Assembly (NCBI RefSeq): GCF_040253615.1
Contig: NZ_JBEJGY010000004.1
Span: forward strand, 682,001-746,000
Direction: 5' to 3'
DNA: 64,000 nucleotides
DNA from: Streptomyces sp. Edi4
Lineage (GTDB): Bacteria; Actinomycetota; Actinomycetes; Streptomycetales; Streptomycetaceae
Within the stretch, counting starts at the first letter, position 1. Each line of letters begins with the position of its first letter. This document shows positions 6,840 through 16,132 of this stretch, piece by piece. The translations under genes were made by a program, and so were the position numbers. The notes beneath the pieces are model-generated. The model had not been told where the DNA came from. It did no database searches and saw only the letters and a list, made by a program, of their open reading frames with translations.

Positions 6840-9786
6840 CCCGGTGCCTGAGGCCACGGACAGGTCTCATCTGAGAGTCGACGAGCGGACGTTGGTCGCG
6901 GGCACCAGCCTGCGCTTCATGATGCTGGTGGTCCTGCTGCTCACACTGAGCGCCTCGATGATGCTGCCGGTCGTCTCGCAGTTCCGTACCACGAAGCCGG
7001 ACTACGTCGGCTGCGAGCTCGCCGCGGGTGTGGATCCCCAGCATGCCGGAGAGGCGTCCAGTTACGCTCAGGAGATGGCCCAGGAGGTGCCGTTCGCAGC
7101 GTGCCAGTCCAAGTACGCACCCGGACTGCCACTGTGGGCCCTGGCCGCCTGGCCGGCCGGGCTCGTGGTGGTCGCCGGAGGCGTGTTCGCGGTGCTGCCG
7201 GTGCTCATGCGCAGGCGGCGGTACATCGTGCCTCTGCCGCCACCCGACGAGGAGGGCCGACCGCAAGCCCTGCTCGAAGAGCTCGCGCTGGCCGCCGGCT
7301 TGAACGGTCCGCCGACGGTGGTGCTCGACATGGCAGCGAAGTCGCGCGGCGCGGAGGTGTTCGGCACCGACCGCCGGCCGGTCGTGTCCGTCCCCAACGG
7401 CCTGCTCGACGCCGAGGACCAGGACGGGGCACGGGCCGTGCTGTTGCACGAGTTCGCCCACATCAAGAACCGTGACATCACCCTCACCTACGCGACCGTC
7501 GCGCTCTGGCGGGTCTTCGTCGCCGTCATCCTGCTGCCCTACGCGGTGTGGGAAGGCGATCAGATCTACCGGAACACCGAACTGTGGCACTGGCCGCCGA
7601 CGGTGACGCCCGGTCTGGCCCGGGCCGTCCTGATCCCTCTGGTCACCCTGGCACTGGTCTACCTCGCGCGCTCGGACGTGCTGCGGACCCGGGAGCTCTA
7701 CGCCGACTTGGCCGCCGTGCGGCACGGCGCCACCAAACGCAAATGGGAAGTGGGGCAACCGCCGCCGGAAGGCAGCAGGGCCCAAGCGGCTTGGGCGTCG
7801 TTCACCGAGCTGTGGCGGTCCCACCCGAGACTGGAACTGCGGCGGCACAACCTCGACGATCCCGCGCCGGTGTTCGGTGTCCAGGCGCTGCCGACGTTCC
7901 TCGTCGGCGTCGTGGCCATCCTCCTCTCCGTGGACCTGCTGACGTATCTGAGTCCGTTCATCTACCACATGAGCATGTGGCTGGAGCAGGCGGTGGCGCT
8001 GGTTCCGGCGCTGGTGGTGACCGGCGTCGTCGGCGTCGCGCTGTGGCGGTCGGTGGCCTTCGCCGCGTCGACGGAGCGGCCTGCTCCGTCGGGGATCCGG
8101 GTGGGCTTCTGGCTCGGCCTGGGGATGGCGGCGGGTGATCTGCTCACCGGGAACTCCTCTGGAAACGGCGCCCAATGGTGGCCGACGCGACCAGCGGCGC
8201 TTCTGTTGACGATCGGCGCGGGCGTGGCGGTCATGTGGTGGACCGCGCAGTGCGCGCGGCTGGCGGCCAGGACGTGGCGCGGCCGCGGCCTGCTGGTCCC
8301 GATGGCGATCGGCCTGAGCGCGAGCTGTCTGATCCTGCTCGTCTGGTTCAGCTGGTGGGCGCTGATCGGGGTAGGTCTCGCCAATGGTTACTCGCCATCG
8401 ATCGCCGGGGTCGAGGCCGGCCTGCGGGCCCTGTTCTCCGCATCAGGACTTGAGCACTCGGCAACCCTCACCGCGGTAGCAGAGGCGTTCTCCTGGCTGA
8501 ACTTCCTGTTCTTGATACCACTGGTCCCCGTGGCCGTGGCCCTCGTCTGGACGGTGCCCGCGGCGGCTTGGGCGGCCGGCCCGACCGACGGCGTCCCTCG
8601 GTGGATGGCCCGGGTGCGGACCGGCCCCGACGGCGGGTGGCCACGGACTCTCACGCTGCCGCCGCTCCGGCGCGTCCTGGTCCCCGGGTTCTCCGGTGGC
8701 GCCATCGGGACCGTCATGGTCATCGGGGTCGAGGCGTATCTCCACCACTGGCAGTCGCGGCCGCCGCATTCCGGCCACTTCGCGTTGGCGCAGGTCGTGT
8801 GGATCCTGCTCGCCCTGGTGGCGAGCGCTCTGGGCGCCGCGGTGGCGGGCTTCGCCTCGGCCGGCCAGTTCCGGCTGCTTGCCACTTTGATCGCCGCCGA
8901 GACCGCGGCCCTGACGGGAATCCTCGGGATGTCCCTCGTCGTCACCACGGACGGGTGCCTTCCGGTGCTGAACACCGTGGGGAGGGACTGCACTTGGCAG
9001 CCGCCCTGGGACCGATGGCACCACCAGATCTTTCCGTTCCTGTTGAGCAGTGTGGTCGTGACCACCGCGATCCTGTCCTTCGTCGTGGCCGGAGCCGGCT
9101 CCGTGGTGCTGAGGCTGCGCCGGCGCGGGGACGACCACCGTGCACCTGCGGGCTCCAGCCCGCCGCTCGCCCCGCCCAGGAGGCCGGGACGGCTGCGCTT
9201 CGGACTCTACGGCGTCGCCGCGACGGCCGTGGCGATCGTTGTGGGGCAGATGGTGTTCCTTGAGCGCACGTACGTCATGACCACCACACCCTCCGGCGTC
9301 CAGACGGCGACACGAGGGTTTGTCCACGTGCCCACCACACCGGTCGACGCCTCGCTCCTGGCCTCACAGGTCCACGCCTGGGGCCGCTTGGGCGGGCTGT
9401 GGATTGTGGACCACGGCACCACCGGCTCCGACCAGCTGATCAGCCAGATCAACACCGCGGCCGTGAGCAAGAAGACGGCGTGGCTCGACATGGGCCCGAT
9501 CGGCACCACCTGTGACCAGCTGGGCCTGCTGGCTCCCTGGGCGAACGGCAACTACTTCCGCGTTCCCGACGCGCAAGCCGGACTGTCGTGGACGCGGTTC
9601 GGGACCAACGCGGCGCAGGGCAGCCGGGATTGCCGTCAGGGTCTGAACCAGAAGAACGCCCGCCTCTTCGGCCAGGGACTGCGCGAGCTGGTCCAAGCCG
9701 GGAAGGACCTCAAAGCGGCGAAGAATCGTATGGCCACGGTGTTGAGCGCGGGCGGTTATCAGGTTCCTCTCGACCTCGCAAAGTGA
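6817..9786 (+). CDS. Large multi-spanning M48-family metalloprotease
   Basis: This 989-residue membrane protein carries the zinc-protease motif HEFAH at residues 211-215 in LLHEFAHIKNRD. The third ligand region is RTRELYADL, with Glu293 four residues before Asp297. These are hallmarks of the M48 (HtpX/Ste24) family, whose members cleave membrane or misfolded proteins. Helices flank the catalytic domain (about 30-52, 105-128, 225-245, 265-290), and roughly ten more follow to residue 820, so the protein is about three times the length of HtpX. The C-terminal 150 residues after the last helix (ERTYVMTTTPSGV onward) look extracytoplasmic and are not assignable. ATG 6817 lies inside the preceding gene. 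Confidence 0.8.
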   Translation: MTGRSGTDPVPEATDRSHLRVDERTLVAGTSLRFMMLVVLLLTLSASMMLPVVSQFRTTKPDYVGCELAAGVDPQHAGEASSYAQEMAQEVPFAACQSKYAPGLPLWALAAWPAGLVVVAGGVFAVLPVLMRRRRYIVPLPPPDEEGRPQALLEELALAAGLNGPPTVVLDMAAKSRGAEVFGTDRRPVVSVPNGLLDAEDQDGARAVLLHEFAHIKNRDITLTYATVALWRVFVAVILLPYAVWEGDQIYRNTELWHWPPTVTPGLARAVLIPLVTLALVYLARSDVLRTRELYADLAAVRHGATKRKWEVGQPPPEGSRAQAAWASFTELWRSHPRLELRRHNLDDPAPVFGVQALPTFLVGVVAILLSVDLLTYLSPFIYHMSMWLEQAVALVPALVVTGVVGVALWRSVAFAASTERPAPSGIRVGFWLGLGMAAGDLLTGNSSGNGAQWWPTRPAALLLTIGAGVAVMWWTAQCARLAARTWRGRGLLVPMAIGLSASCLILLVWFSWWALIGVGLANGYSPSIAGVEAGLRALFSASGLEHSATLTAVAEAFSWLNFLFLIPLVPVAVALVWTVPAAAWAAGPTDGVPRWMARVRTGPDGGWPRTLTLPPLRRVLVPGFSGGAIGTVMVIGVEAYLHHWQSRPPHSGHFALAQVVWILLALVASALGAAVAGFASAGQFRLLATLIAAETAALTGILGMSLVVTTDGCLPVLNTVGRDCTWQPPWDRWHHQIFPFLLSSVVVTTAILSFVVAGAGSVVLRLRRRGDDHRAPAGSSPPLAPPRRPGRLRFGLYGVAATAVAIVVGQMVFLERTYVMTTTPSGVQTATRGFVHVPTTPVDASLLASQVHAWGRLGGLWIVDHGTTGSDQLISQINTAAVSKKTAWLDMGPIGTTCDQLGLLAPWANGNYFRVPDAQAGLSWTRFGTNAAQGSRDCRQGLNQKNARLFGQGLRELVQAGKDLKAAKNRMATVLSAGGYQVPLDLAK

Positions 9787-9805
9787 GGCGCGCGCTTGGC
9801 CGGAC

Positions 9806-10348
9806 GTGCCGGCGCCCGGTCTCGTCGACGGGGAGGACTCGTACGCCGAAAACTGGGAACTGTCCGGCCCTGACGGACAGCGGCTGTGCGTCGTCGACCG
9901 TCCACTGCATCGCGACCACTTCCTCGTGGTCCCGCTCACCCGGGACGAGGGCCTGAAGCCGCACCACTTCGCCGGCGTCGAGGAACCCAACGGCATCAAG
10001 GTCAGCACCGACCCCCTGCGGGCGACCGTCGCGGTCAGCCGCTCTCTCCTGCCCCGCTACCAGCGCGCCCTGGCCGCCGTGCGCCATGTCGGGCAGATAC
10101 AACCCGAGCCCCCGCGCCGCCCCGCGTCCTTGGAGGTCGACCAGGTCCTCACACTCACCCGATACACCGACGGCACCTTCGGCACGCCCTTGGCGACGGT
10201 CCCCATCGAGGCCCGCACGACGCTCTCCGTCCACGGCTTCCACTACCACCAGGGCACCTTCCTGCTGCCCGCCTCGTGCGGCAGAGCCGGCCAGGCCCTG
10301 CGCATCCAGGCCGTGGCCCAGCAGCTCGCCGCCCACGGCGTCGTCTGA
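9806..10348 (+). CDS. Hypothetical soluble protein
   Basis: This 180-residue product starts at GTG only 19 bases after the protease gene and is probably co-transcribed with it. Codon composition is strongly coding. Visible features are an N-terminal beta-rich part (WELSGPDGQRLCVVDRP), a TRDEG...HHFAG segment and a helix (SRSLLPRYQRALAAVR). A Pro-rich hinge near residue 100 is followed by a second beta-rich part with HGFHYHQGTF. No signal peptide, membrane helix or catalytic signature is recognised. Confidence 0.55.
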   Translation: MPAPGLVDGEDSYAENWELSGPDGQRLCVVDRPLHRDHFLVVPLTRDEGLKPHHFAGVEEPNGIKVSTDPLRATVAVSRSLLPRYQRALAAVRHVGQIQPEPPRRPASLEVDQVLTLTRYTDGTFGTPLATVPIEARTTLSVHGFHYHQGTFLLPASCGRAGQALRIQAVAQQLAAHGVV

Positions 10349-10523
10349 GCCTTTCCGTGTTGTTTGGAAGCGCAACGACGCCACGTCGACCGCAAGTTCC
10401 AGTTCGGGTTCTTCCAGGGACTCAAGTCGGGTGCCTGGAGGGAGCCTTACCGCTCCAGGCTCGCCGCGCTCGGGGAACCCAGAGCTCTCCCGGCGCCGGC
10501 CCGGCAGGGGCAGGTGGCGGCGC

Positions 10524-11108
10524 TCAACGTTGGCTGCGTCGGCTCCGGTAGGCCGCGACGCCGGCGCGGTGTGCGCAGGTTCGGGTGCAGTACTGCTTCG
10601 AGCCGTTGCGCGAGAGGTCCACGAAAGTGGCCCGGCAGGCCGTCCCGGCACATACGCCGAGACGAGCGGGACCGAGCGTGGCGATCACGGAAGCCAGCGC
10701 GCTGAGCGTAGTCGCGGCGAGGCGCGCCGAGCAGCGGTCGGTGTCGGAGGTCACCTCGGTCCACCAGCGGTCGTCCTCATGACGCAGTACGGGAGTGGCG
10801 CGGCTGCGACGAAGACCCTCGTTGATCAGGGCCGCGGCTTCGACCGCGTCCGCGGCCGCCCGTTCGAGCACCTGCCGCACCGTCTCGCGCACCGCGCGCA
10901 CTTCCGCCAGGTCGGCGCGGGTGAGCTGCCGCGGGCCGGCCCCTTGGTTCGCGGCCGAACTCGGAGACTCAGCCGCGGGATGGTCGTCAAGGAAGTCCCG
11001 GAGCTGGTCCACGGTCTCGAGCGTGTCCTCTCCCTTGACCGGCCTCAAGGTGTTGGCCAGGTCGACGGCCGTCTGGACGACCACTGGGCTGTAACACGCG
11101 TCCCGCAT
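10524..11108 (-). CDS. CGNR-zinc-finger-type transcription regulator (ABATE domain)
   Basis: The C-terminal 45 residues carry a zinc finger of the CGNR type: C.GTACRATFVDLSRNGSK, then YC...CAHR.GVAAYRSRR. This binds DNA in a widespread actinobacterial regulator family, joined to an N-terminal stress-related ABATE domain (VDLANTL...). The diagnostic CGNR tetrapeptide is CAHR here. I chose ATG 11108 because GAGGAG lies nine bases upstream and the protein then begins close to the family start; a longer ATG at 11147 has no such site. It is divergent from the epoxide hydrolase gene, an arrangement typical of a local regulator and its target. Confidence 0.75.
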   Translation of the reverse strand: MRDACYSPVVVQTAVDLANTLRPVKGEDTLETVDQLRDFLDDHPAAESPSSAANQGAGPRQLTRADLAEVRAVRETVRQVLERAAADAVEAAALINEGLRRSRATPVLRHEDDRWWTEVTSDTDRCSARLAATTLSALASVIATLGPARLGVCAGTACRATFVDLSRNGSKQYCTRTCAHRAGVAAYRSRRSQR

Positions 11109-11334
11109 TTGATATATCTCCTCACTGCTCCGTAGCGTTACACTCAAAAGAGCTTTAGCATGTCACGCCATATTCGGCAGGGGACGACGCCGCAACCACT
11201 CGGACTCATCCTCAGCCTCGCCCGGCGCCCTGCCGCTGATCACCGCCCGCGACCCGACGCCGGCCGTGCGAACCCGCGTTGTCGGTCCAGCCGCATCTGA
11301 TCCGATGACGCCCTGACTCGTAAGGAGATGTGCC

Positions 11335-12456
11335 GTGTCGGCCGAGCCGTTCGAGGTCAGTGTCACCGAAGCCGAGATCGTGGATCTGCGGGACAGATTG
11401 CGACGGACACGGTGGCCCGAGCGTGAGCCGGTGGACGACTGGTCGCAGGGTCTGCCGTTGGCGTACGCGCAAGAGCTCTGCCGCAGCTGGGCCGAGGATT
11501 ACGACTTCGGGTTCGCCGCGCGGCTGAACGTGTTCCCGCAGTTCCGCGACACGATCGACGGGCTGGGGATCCATTTCCTGCATGTCCGCTCGCCGGAGCC
11601 AGACGCGTTCCCGCTTGTGCTCACGCATGGATGGCCGGGTTCGGTGCTCGAGTTCTTGGAGGTCCTTGGTCCGCTGACCGACCCGAGGGCGCACGGCGGT
11701 GACCCGGCGGACGCGTTCCACGTGGTCGCCCCGTCGTTGCCGGGTTATGGCTGGAGCGACAAGCCGTCGACGACCGGGTGGGGCGTCACGCGCACCGCGC
11801 GCGCCTGGGACACGCTGATGGTCTCGCTGGGTTACGAACGGTACGGCGCGCAGGGCGGTGACTGGGGTTCGGCGGTCTCCGGGGCGCTGGGCGAGGTGGC
11901 GCCCGGGCGGGTCGTCGGCGTGCACCTGAACCTGGGATCCGTGGCGGCGGGCGCGTTCGACGACCCGACGCCCGCGGAACTGGCCAATCTCGAGGCCGAG
12001 AAGGAGATGCGGCGCACCGGCCGGGGGTACTCGGCGATCCAGGCGACCCGGCCGCAGACGCTCGGTTACGGCCTCACCGACTCCCCGGCGGGACAGGCCG
12101 CCTGGATCGCCGAGAAGTTCTGGGCGTGGACGGACAACGACGGCCATCCCGAGGACGCGTTGTCGCGGCAGACGATCCTCGACGAGATCTCGGTCTACTG
12201 GTTCACCGCGTCGGCCACGTCGTCGGCGCGCCTGTACTGGGAGAGCTTCGCCCACTTTCGCGACAAGGTGAGCGCGCCATCGGGGCTGTCAATCTACCCG
12301 CGCGACATAACCCGCCCGTCGCGGCGGGAAGCCGAACTGCGCTTCACCGACCTGAGCTGGTTCGAGGAACTGCCCCATGGTGGCCACTTCGCCGCGCTGG
12401 AGCGGCCGGAGTCACTGGTCCAGCAGGTGCGCGGGTTCTTCCGCCTGTTCCGCTGA
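11335..12456 (+). CDS. Epoxide hydrolase with EHN N-terminal domain
   Basis: This 373-residue alpha/beta hydrolase starts with the EHN-type extension (DLRDRLRRTRWPE, residues 17-30). The oxyanion-hole motif HGWPGS is at 98-103, the nucleophile Asp176 in GGDWGS, and the catalytic His near residue 351 in HGGHFAALE. Length and order match microsomal-type bacterial epoxide hydrolases, which open epoxides to diols through an aspartyl ester. All expected catalytic pieces are present. It faces away from the CGNR regulator across a 226-base gap that contains GTAGCGTTAC, a possible operator. Confidence 0.88.
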   Translation: MSAEPFEVSVTEAEIVDLRDRLRRTRWPEREPVDDWSQGLPLAYAQELCRSWAEDYDFGFAARLNVFPQFRDTIDGLGIHFLHVRSPEPDAFPLVLTHGWPGSVLEFLEVLGPLTDPRAHGGDPADAFHVVAPSLPGYGWSDKPSTTGWGVTRTARAWDTLMVSLGYERYGAQGGDWGSAVSGALGEVAPGRVVGVHLNLGSVAAGAFDDPTPAELANLEAEKEMRRTGRGYSAIQATRPQTLGYGLTDSPAGQAAWIAEKFWAWTDNDGHPEDALSRQTILDEISVYWFTASATSSARLYWESFAHFRDKVSAPSGLSIYPRDITRPSRREAELRFTDLSWFEELPHGGHFAALERPESLVQQVRGFFRLFR

Positions 12457-12723
12457 CTGCCCCTGCCGCAGATTTTCCGTACCGTCCCCTGGGAATCCCG
12501 CGCCCAGGGACCCTCGAGTACGACCGGTTGCACGCTCCGGCCCGGTGCCGCGTCCCGGTCCGGCGCGGGCCCTGAAACCTTGGGGGGCGGCCGCGTTGGG
12601 CAAGATCTACACTGCCTTGGGCGGCTGGACTCCCGCTTCCAGCGATGGATCACGCAGCGCGCACGCGGAGCACACGATCGCCGTCCCCAGGGGTGGCGCG
12701 CGCAATCTCACGAAGGTGGACTG

Positions 12724-13528
12724 ATGGCGGCAATACCTTTCGATGCGGCGCTGCTGGACGGATACCGCGCCGTGCAGAAGGCCGGTTCGGGCCCGATGAG
12801 CATGGAGCGGCTGCCGAAGGTCCGGGCCGAGGACGCCGCAGAGGTGCCAACACTCGACGAGCTGCGGCAGGGCGGACGGTTCGAGGTGACTTCGCACTCG
12901 GTTCCCGGGGCGTCCGGCACCTCGGAGGCCGAGCTGCTGATCTGTACGCCTGCCGCCGTTTCGGGTCCGGCGGCGTCGCGCCCCGTCATCTACTTCGTGC
13001 ACGGCGGTGGCTACTTCAGCGGCGACCCGCGGCACCTGTTCTTCCTCGAACGGCTACTGGACGAGGCCGAGCGGTTCGGAGCATCGCTGATTTCGGCGGG
13101 GTACCGGCTCGCGCCGGAGCATCCGTATCCCGCGCCCCTCGACGATGTCTACGCCGGACTGCTGTGGTCCGTCGAGCACGCGGCCGAACTCGGCCTGGAC
13201 GCGGACCGGATCGTCGTCGCGGGGACGAGTGCCGGCGGTGGCCTGGCGGCCGCGCTGAGCGGACGTGTCACCGTACGCCGCGCCTGCCCGCGCCACGGAT
13301 CTGTCCGGACTGCCGCCGGCGTTCATCGACGTCGGCTCCGCGGAGACTCTGCGCGACGAGGCCGTCGCCTACGCCGACCGGATCTGGCGGGCCGGCGGCT
13401 CCGCCGAGTTGCACGTGTGGTCCGGCGGCTATCACACCTTCGACCTGGTGGTCCCGGACGCGGTGATCAGCCGGGCGGCGTGGCAGGCCCGTCGCTCCTG
13501 GCTGGAGCGGGTGCTGGCCGCGGGCTGA
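12724..13528 (+). pseudogene. HSL-family esterase with internal deletion and frameshift
   Basis: ATG 12724 follows a GAAGGTGG site. The first part is a good hormone-sensitive-lipase-type esterase: HGGGYFSGD (oxyanion hole), YRLAPEHPYPAPLDD, and the nucleophile motif GTSAGGGLA. Directly after LAAALSG (about 13260) the coding sense moves by one frame and resumes as VSPYAAPARATDLSGLPP and FIDVGSAETLRDEAV, including the catalytic Asp region, then HVWSGGYHTFD with the catalytic His, ending at 13528. In the family 70-80 residues normally separate these blocks, so one deletion removed the middle and shifted the frame. Confidence 0.8.
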
Positions 13529-13897
13529 CGTCCCGCCCGGGTCCCGAGCCACCCGATATCGCGCGTGGTCGCCGACCTGCGTGAGCTCACCTTTCCACGA
13601 CGCTGGTCGGCGGGGCGGGAAGGGCCACGAGGAGTGCGCCATGACGCACTACGAAGGCGGGGCCCGCACCTGCGGCCTTTCGAGCGATACGGGCCGGACT
13701 CCGAGCGCGGCGACCACCGACCGTCCCCGGGCCCTGGGCCGGACCCCGAGCCCGATGTTGTAGGAAGCCGATTCTTGTGACCAACTCCCGTACTGTGAGC
13801 CGGGGTTGGTTCTCTCTCGTCCGAGGCCTCCCAGCGTGCGTGGAGACAGTCCTCGATCAGGAAGTCTCCACAGGGGGCCCTGGCATGATCTCCGATC
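13529..13897. other. Intergenic stretch, nothing recognised
   Basis: The frames here are short and have mixed codon composition. I found no convincing gene, RNA or hairpin. The 3' half probably holds the promoter of the following gene. Confidence 0.5.
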
Positions 13898-14926
13898 ATG
13901 GGTGATTGGTTCATGCAGGTCAAACATGGCGTGCGGTTCGGGTGGGGGCCAGTCGGCGCGGAGCTTCTTGCGCAGGACACCGCCTGCCTTGTCGTCGTCG
14001 ACGTGTTGTCGTTCACGACGTCGGTGACGGTTGCGGTCGAGTCGGGGACTCGGGTGTTCCCTCATCGCTGGCGTGACGAGACCGCCGAGGCTTTCGCTGA
14101 CAAGGCGCAGGCTCGACTGGCCGTCGGGCGGATCCTGGCCACCGAGACGTCACCATGGCCGTTGTCACCAGCTGCACTGCGGCGGGCTCCCTTGACTTCG
14201 CGGCTGGTACTCCCTTCGCCCAATGGGTCCACCATCGCTGCCGCGGCCGGGGAGGCGACGGTGGTTGCTGGGGCACTGAGGAACGCAACTGCTGTCGCTC
14301 GATGGTTGGCAGCTCATGGCTATGGAACGGTCGAGCGACCTGTACTGGTCGTGGCCGCGGGTGAGTGCTGGACCGACGGCAGCCTCAGGCCCGCCCTCGA
14401 AGACCTCCTCGGCGCCGGAGCCGTGATCGCCCGCGCTTTTCGGGGTGCGTTCTACGAATGTCTGGCCGCCCGGCGAGACCAGTTGTTCGAGCTGGTGGAC
14501 GCACCGTGCTCGGCAGAGCGACCGTTCTGCCACGTTTACGGTCGGGAGAAGTCGGCGTCGCAGTTCATCCCGGGCTGCCCCTACTCCTTCGTGGCCGTGC
14601 TGGAGCCGGGCGCCACTTCCTGGACCGCGATCCTGAACCGCGACCTGGACGCGGTCCGGCTCGGCCCGGTAGACGATGCGACCCCGGCCACCGCCGCCCA
14701 GCTCGCACGGCCCGGAGTCCCGCGTCACCAAACCGGAGACCTGGCCCGAGCCCGCGATCCGCCGTCACCGACACTGACACCGACACCGACACCGACACCG
14801 ACACCACCAACTACGGCAAGGCCGAAACCGGCATGGGGCCGGATCCACCCAAGGCTCATCCGCTACTCCTCGAAGATCCTGATGTTAAAGAACAAGGGCA
14901 GTGCCTGTTTCACATTTCAGATGTGA
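13898..14926 (+). CDS. 2-phosphosulfolactate phosphatase-like protein with an abnormal tail
   Basis: Residues 1-245 resemble the ComB (2-phosphosulfolactate phosphatase) family: VVVDVLSFTTSVTVAV (about 32-47), LPSPNGSTIA (about 105-114) and the later RPALEDLLGAGAVI segment. Family members are about 230-250 residues and dephosphorylate sulfolactate phosphate or related molecules. After residue 245 the frame enters a CACCGA hexanucleotide repeat, read as TPTPTPTP. It then continues through a segment with poor codon composition, including a TTA codon near 14884, that does not look native. A frameshift or lost stop near the repeat is likely. GTG/ATG starts are ambiguous; ATG 13898 places the core correctly. 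Confidence 0.6.
   Translation: MGDWFMQVKHGVRFGWGPVGAELLAQDTACLVVVDVLSFTTSVTVAVESGTRVFPHRWRDETAEAFADKAQARLAVGRILATETSPWPLSPAALRRAPLTSRLVLPSPNGSTIAAAAGEATVVAGALRNATAVARWLAAHGYGTVERPVLVVAAGECWTDGSLRPALEDLLGAGAVIARAFRGAFYECLAARRDQLFELVDAPCSAERPFCHVYGREKSASQFIPGCPYSFVAVLEPGATSWTAILNRDLDAVRLGPVDDATPATAAQLARPGVPRHQTGDLARARDPPSPTLTPTPTPTPTPPTTARPKPAWGRIHPRLIRYSSKILMLKNKGSACFTFQM
14766..14806. repeat. CACCGA hexanucleotide repeat
   Basis: About 6.5 copies of CACCGA run from 14766, with one C-to-T variant in copy two. The unit is in frame and encodes alternating Thr-Pro in the upstream gene or Thr-Asp in the neighbouring frame. Copy number is likely to vary by slippage. Confidence 0.85.
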
Positions 14927-15023
14927 GGAGCTTGTCGAATGATTCGGAGCTGTGGAGTCCGTAACGGCCGCACGGCGGAGCCGAGTTGATGGTTCGCAGC
15001 CTCCGTCTGCTTGACTTGCGTGT

Positions 15024-15797
15024 ATGTCGACAACTCTTGGTGTGACCCGGCCGGAACAAGCCTCGTACATGTTGCGGGCGGCAGCCAGCAACGCTGGCCG
15101 TGCCTACAAGCAGCAGCTCATCGACCTGTTGGACATTTCTCCTGGTCACACCGCGTTGGATGTCGGCTGCGGGCCGGGTACTGACCTTCCCGCACTGGCT
15201 GAGCGGGTGGGCGAGCACGGCACAGTGATCGGCGTCGATCGTGATCCGGCCATGCTTGCCCAAGCGCGTGAACGTACGGGCGGCCTGCGCGGAGTGGATA
15301 TCCGGGAGGGCGACGTTCACGCGCTTCCGATCGATCAGGGATCGGTGGATCGAGCCAAGATCGACCGGGTTCTGATGCATGTGAAGGAGCCTGTTGCCGC
15401 TCTCGCCCAGTTGCACCTTGTCAGCCGGCCGGGCGCCCTGGTCGGACTCGTCGAACCCGACTGGGACACGCTGGCCGTCAACGCGGAGGATCTTCGGACC
15501 AGTCGGGACTTCACTCGTTACACCACAGAAGAAGTAGTCCGTAACGCCACCATCGGACGCAGCCTGGGTCGGCTTGCCGAGAAGGCGGGCTTCCGCGTGG
15601 AGACGGTGGTCGCGACGACACCGGTCTTCAGGGACTTCGCCGATGCGGACCACACGCTGGGGCTCGGCCGCAACATGGAGCAGGCCATCAACGGCGGGTA
15701 CGTGGAGCGGGAGCGCGGGGAGCGCTGGTTCGCCAGCCTCGCTGAAGGCACCTTCTACGCGTCGTTCACCCTCGTTACCGTGATCTGTTCCCGATGA
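15024..15797 (+). CDS. Class I SAM-dependent methyltransferase
   Basis: This 257-residue protein has the Rossmann methyltransferase motif I, ALDVGCGPGTD (residues 44-54), then GVDRDPAMLAQARER (motif II; the acidic residue binds the SAM ribose) and EGDVHALPI (motif III region). The layout is that of UbiE/MenG-like methyltransferases acting on small molecules. The motif IV region reads VDRAKIDRVLMHV instead of a more usual FD.V....L, so substrate choice may differ. The acceptor is unknown. It stands alone between unrelated genes. Start is ATG 15024; no strong ribosome-binding site is visible. Confidence 0.8.
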   Translation: MSTTLGVTRPEQASYMLRAAASNAGRAYKQQLIDLLDISPGHTALDVGCGPGTDLPALAERVGEHGTVIGVDRDPAMLAQARERTGGLRGVDIREGDVHALPIDQGSVDRAKIDRVLMHVKEPVAALAQLHLVSRPGALVGLVEPDWDTLAVNAEDLRTSRDFTRYTTEEVVRNATIGRSLGRLAEKAGFRVETVVATTPVFRDFADADHTLGLGRNMEQAINGGYVERERGERWFASLAEGTFYASFTLVTVICSR

Positions 15798-16132
15798 GTT
15801 GAGCGCCGCTGATGACAGCGGTCAGAACGGGCAGAGCGGTGTCACTGGTGCCGGTTACCGTGGCGGGCCTGTCTGAGCGGATCCAGAGCGGCGTCAGCAC
15901 GTGGATGCTCAAGAAGCGATTCGTGGGCCAGGCCGGCCTGGTGTACTTCAGGCGCGTCGGCCCGGCCGACATGACGGAAGGCCCTGATCGCGCGGCGGCG
16001 GCCACTCTTCACTCGCGGCAGCACCCTTGTCCCTGGCGGCTGGGGCTCTCGACCCCCGGGCGCATGTATGAGACGGGGCGGCAGGCTCCAAGGAGCCGGA
16101 CGACCGGAGCTCGCTCGCCCGGTGAAGTGACG
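15798..16132. other. Intergenic stretch with an unassigned coding-like frame
   Basis: A plus-strand frame from 15812 has G/C-biased third positions for about 90 codons (GLSERIQSGVSTWMLKKRFV), but it runs on into antisense of the next gene without a sensible end and matches no family I know. It may be a remnant. No terminator or RNA gene was seen. Confidence 0.3.

Noticed and set aside
10349..10523. Plus-strand frame EAQRRHVDRKFQFGFFQGLK between two genes
   Set aside because: Third positions are moderately biased, but the frame has no family match and overlaps the convergent regulator gene; possibly a remnant.
12580..12723. Longer upstream start for the esterase at 12724
   Set aside because: The added 48 codons have poor composition and resemble nothing. 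ATG 12724 has a good ribosome-binding site and gives the family N-terminus.
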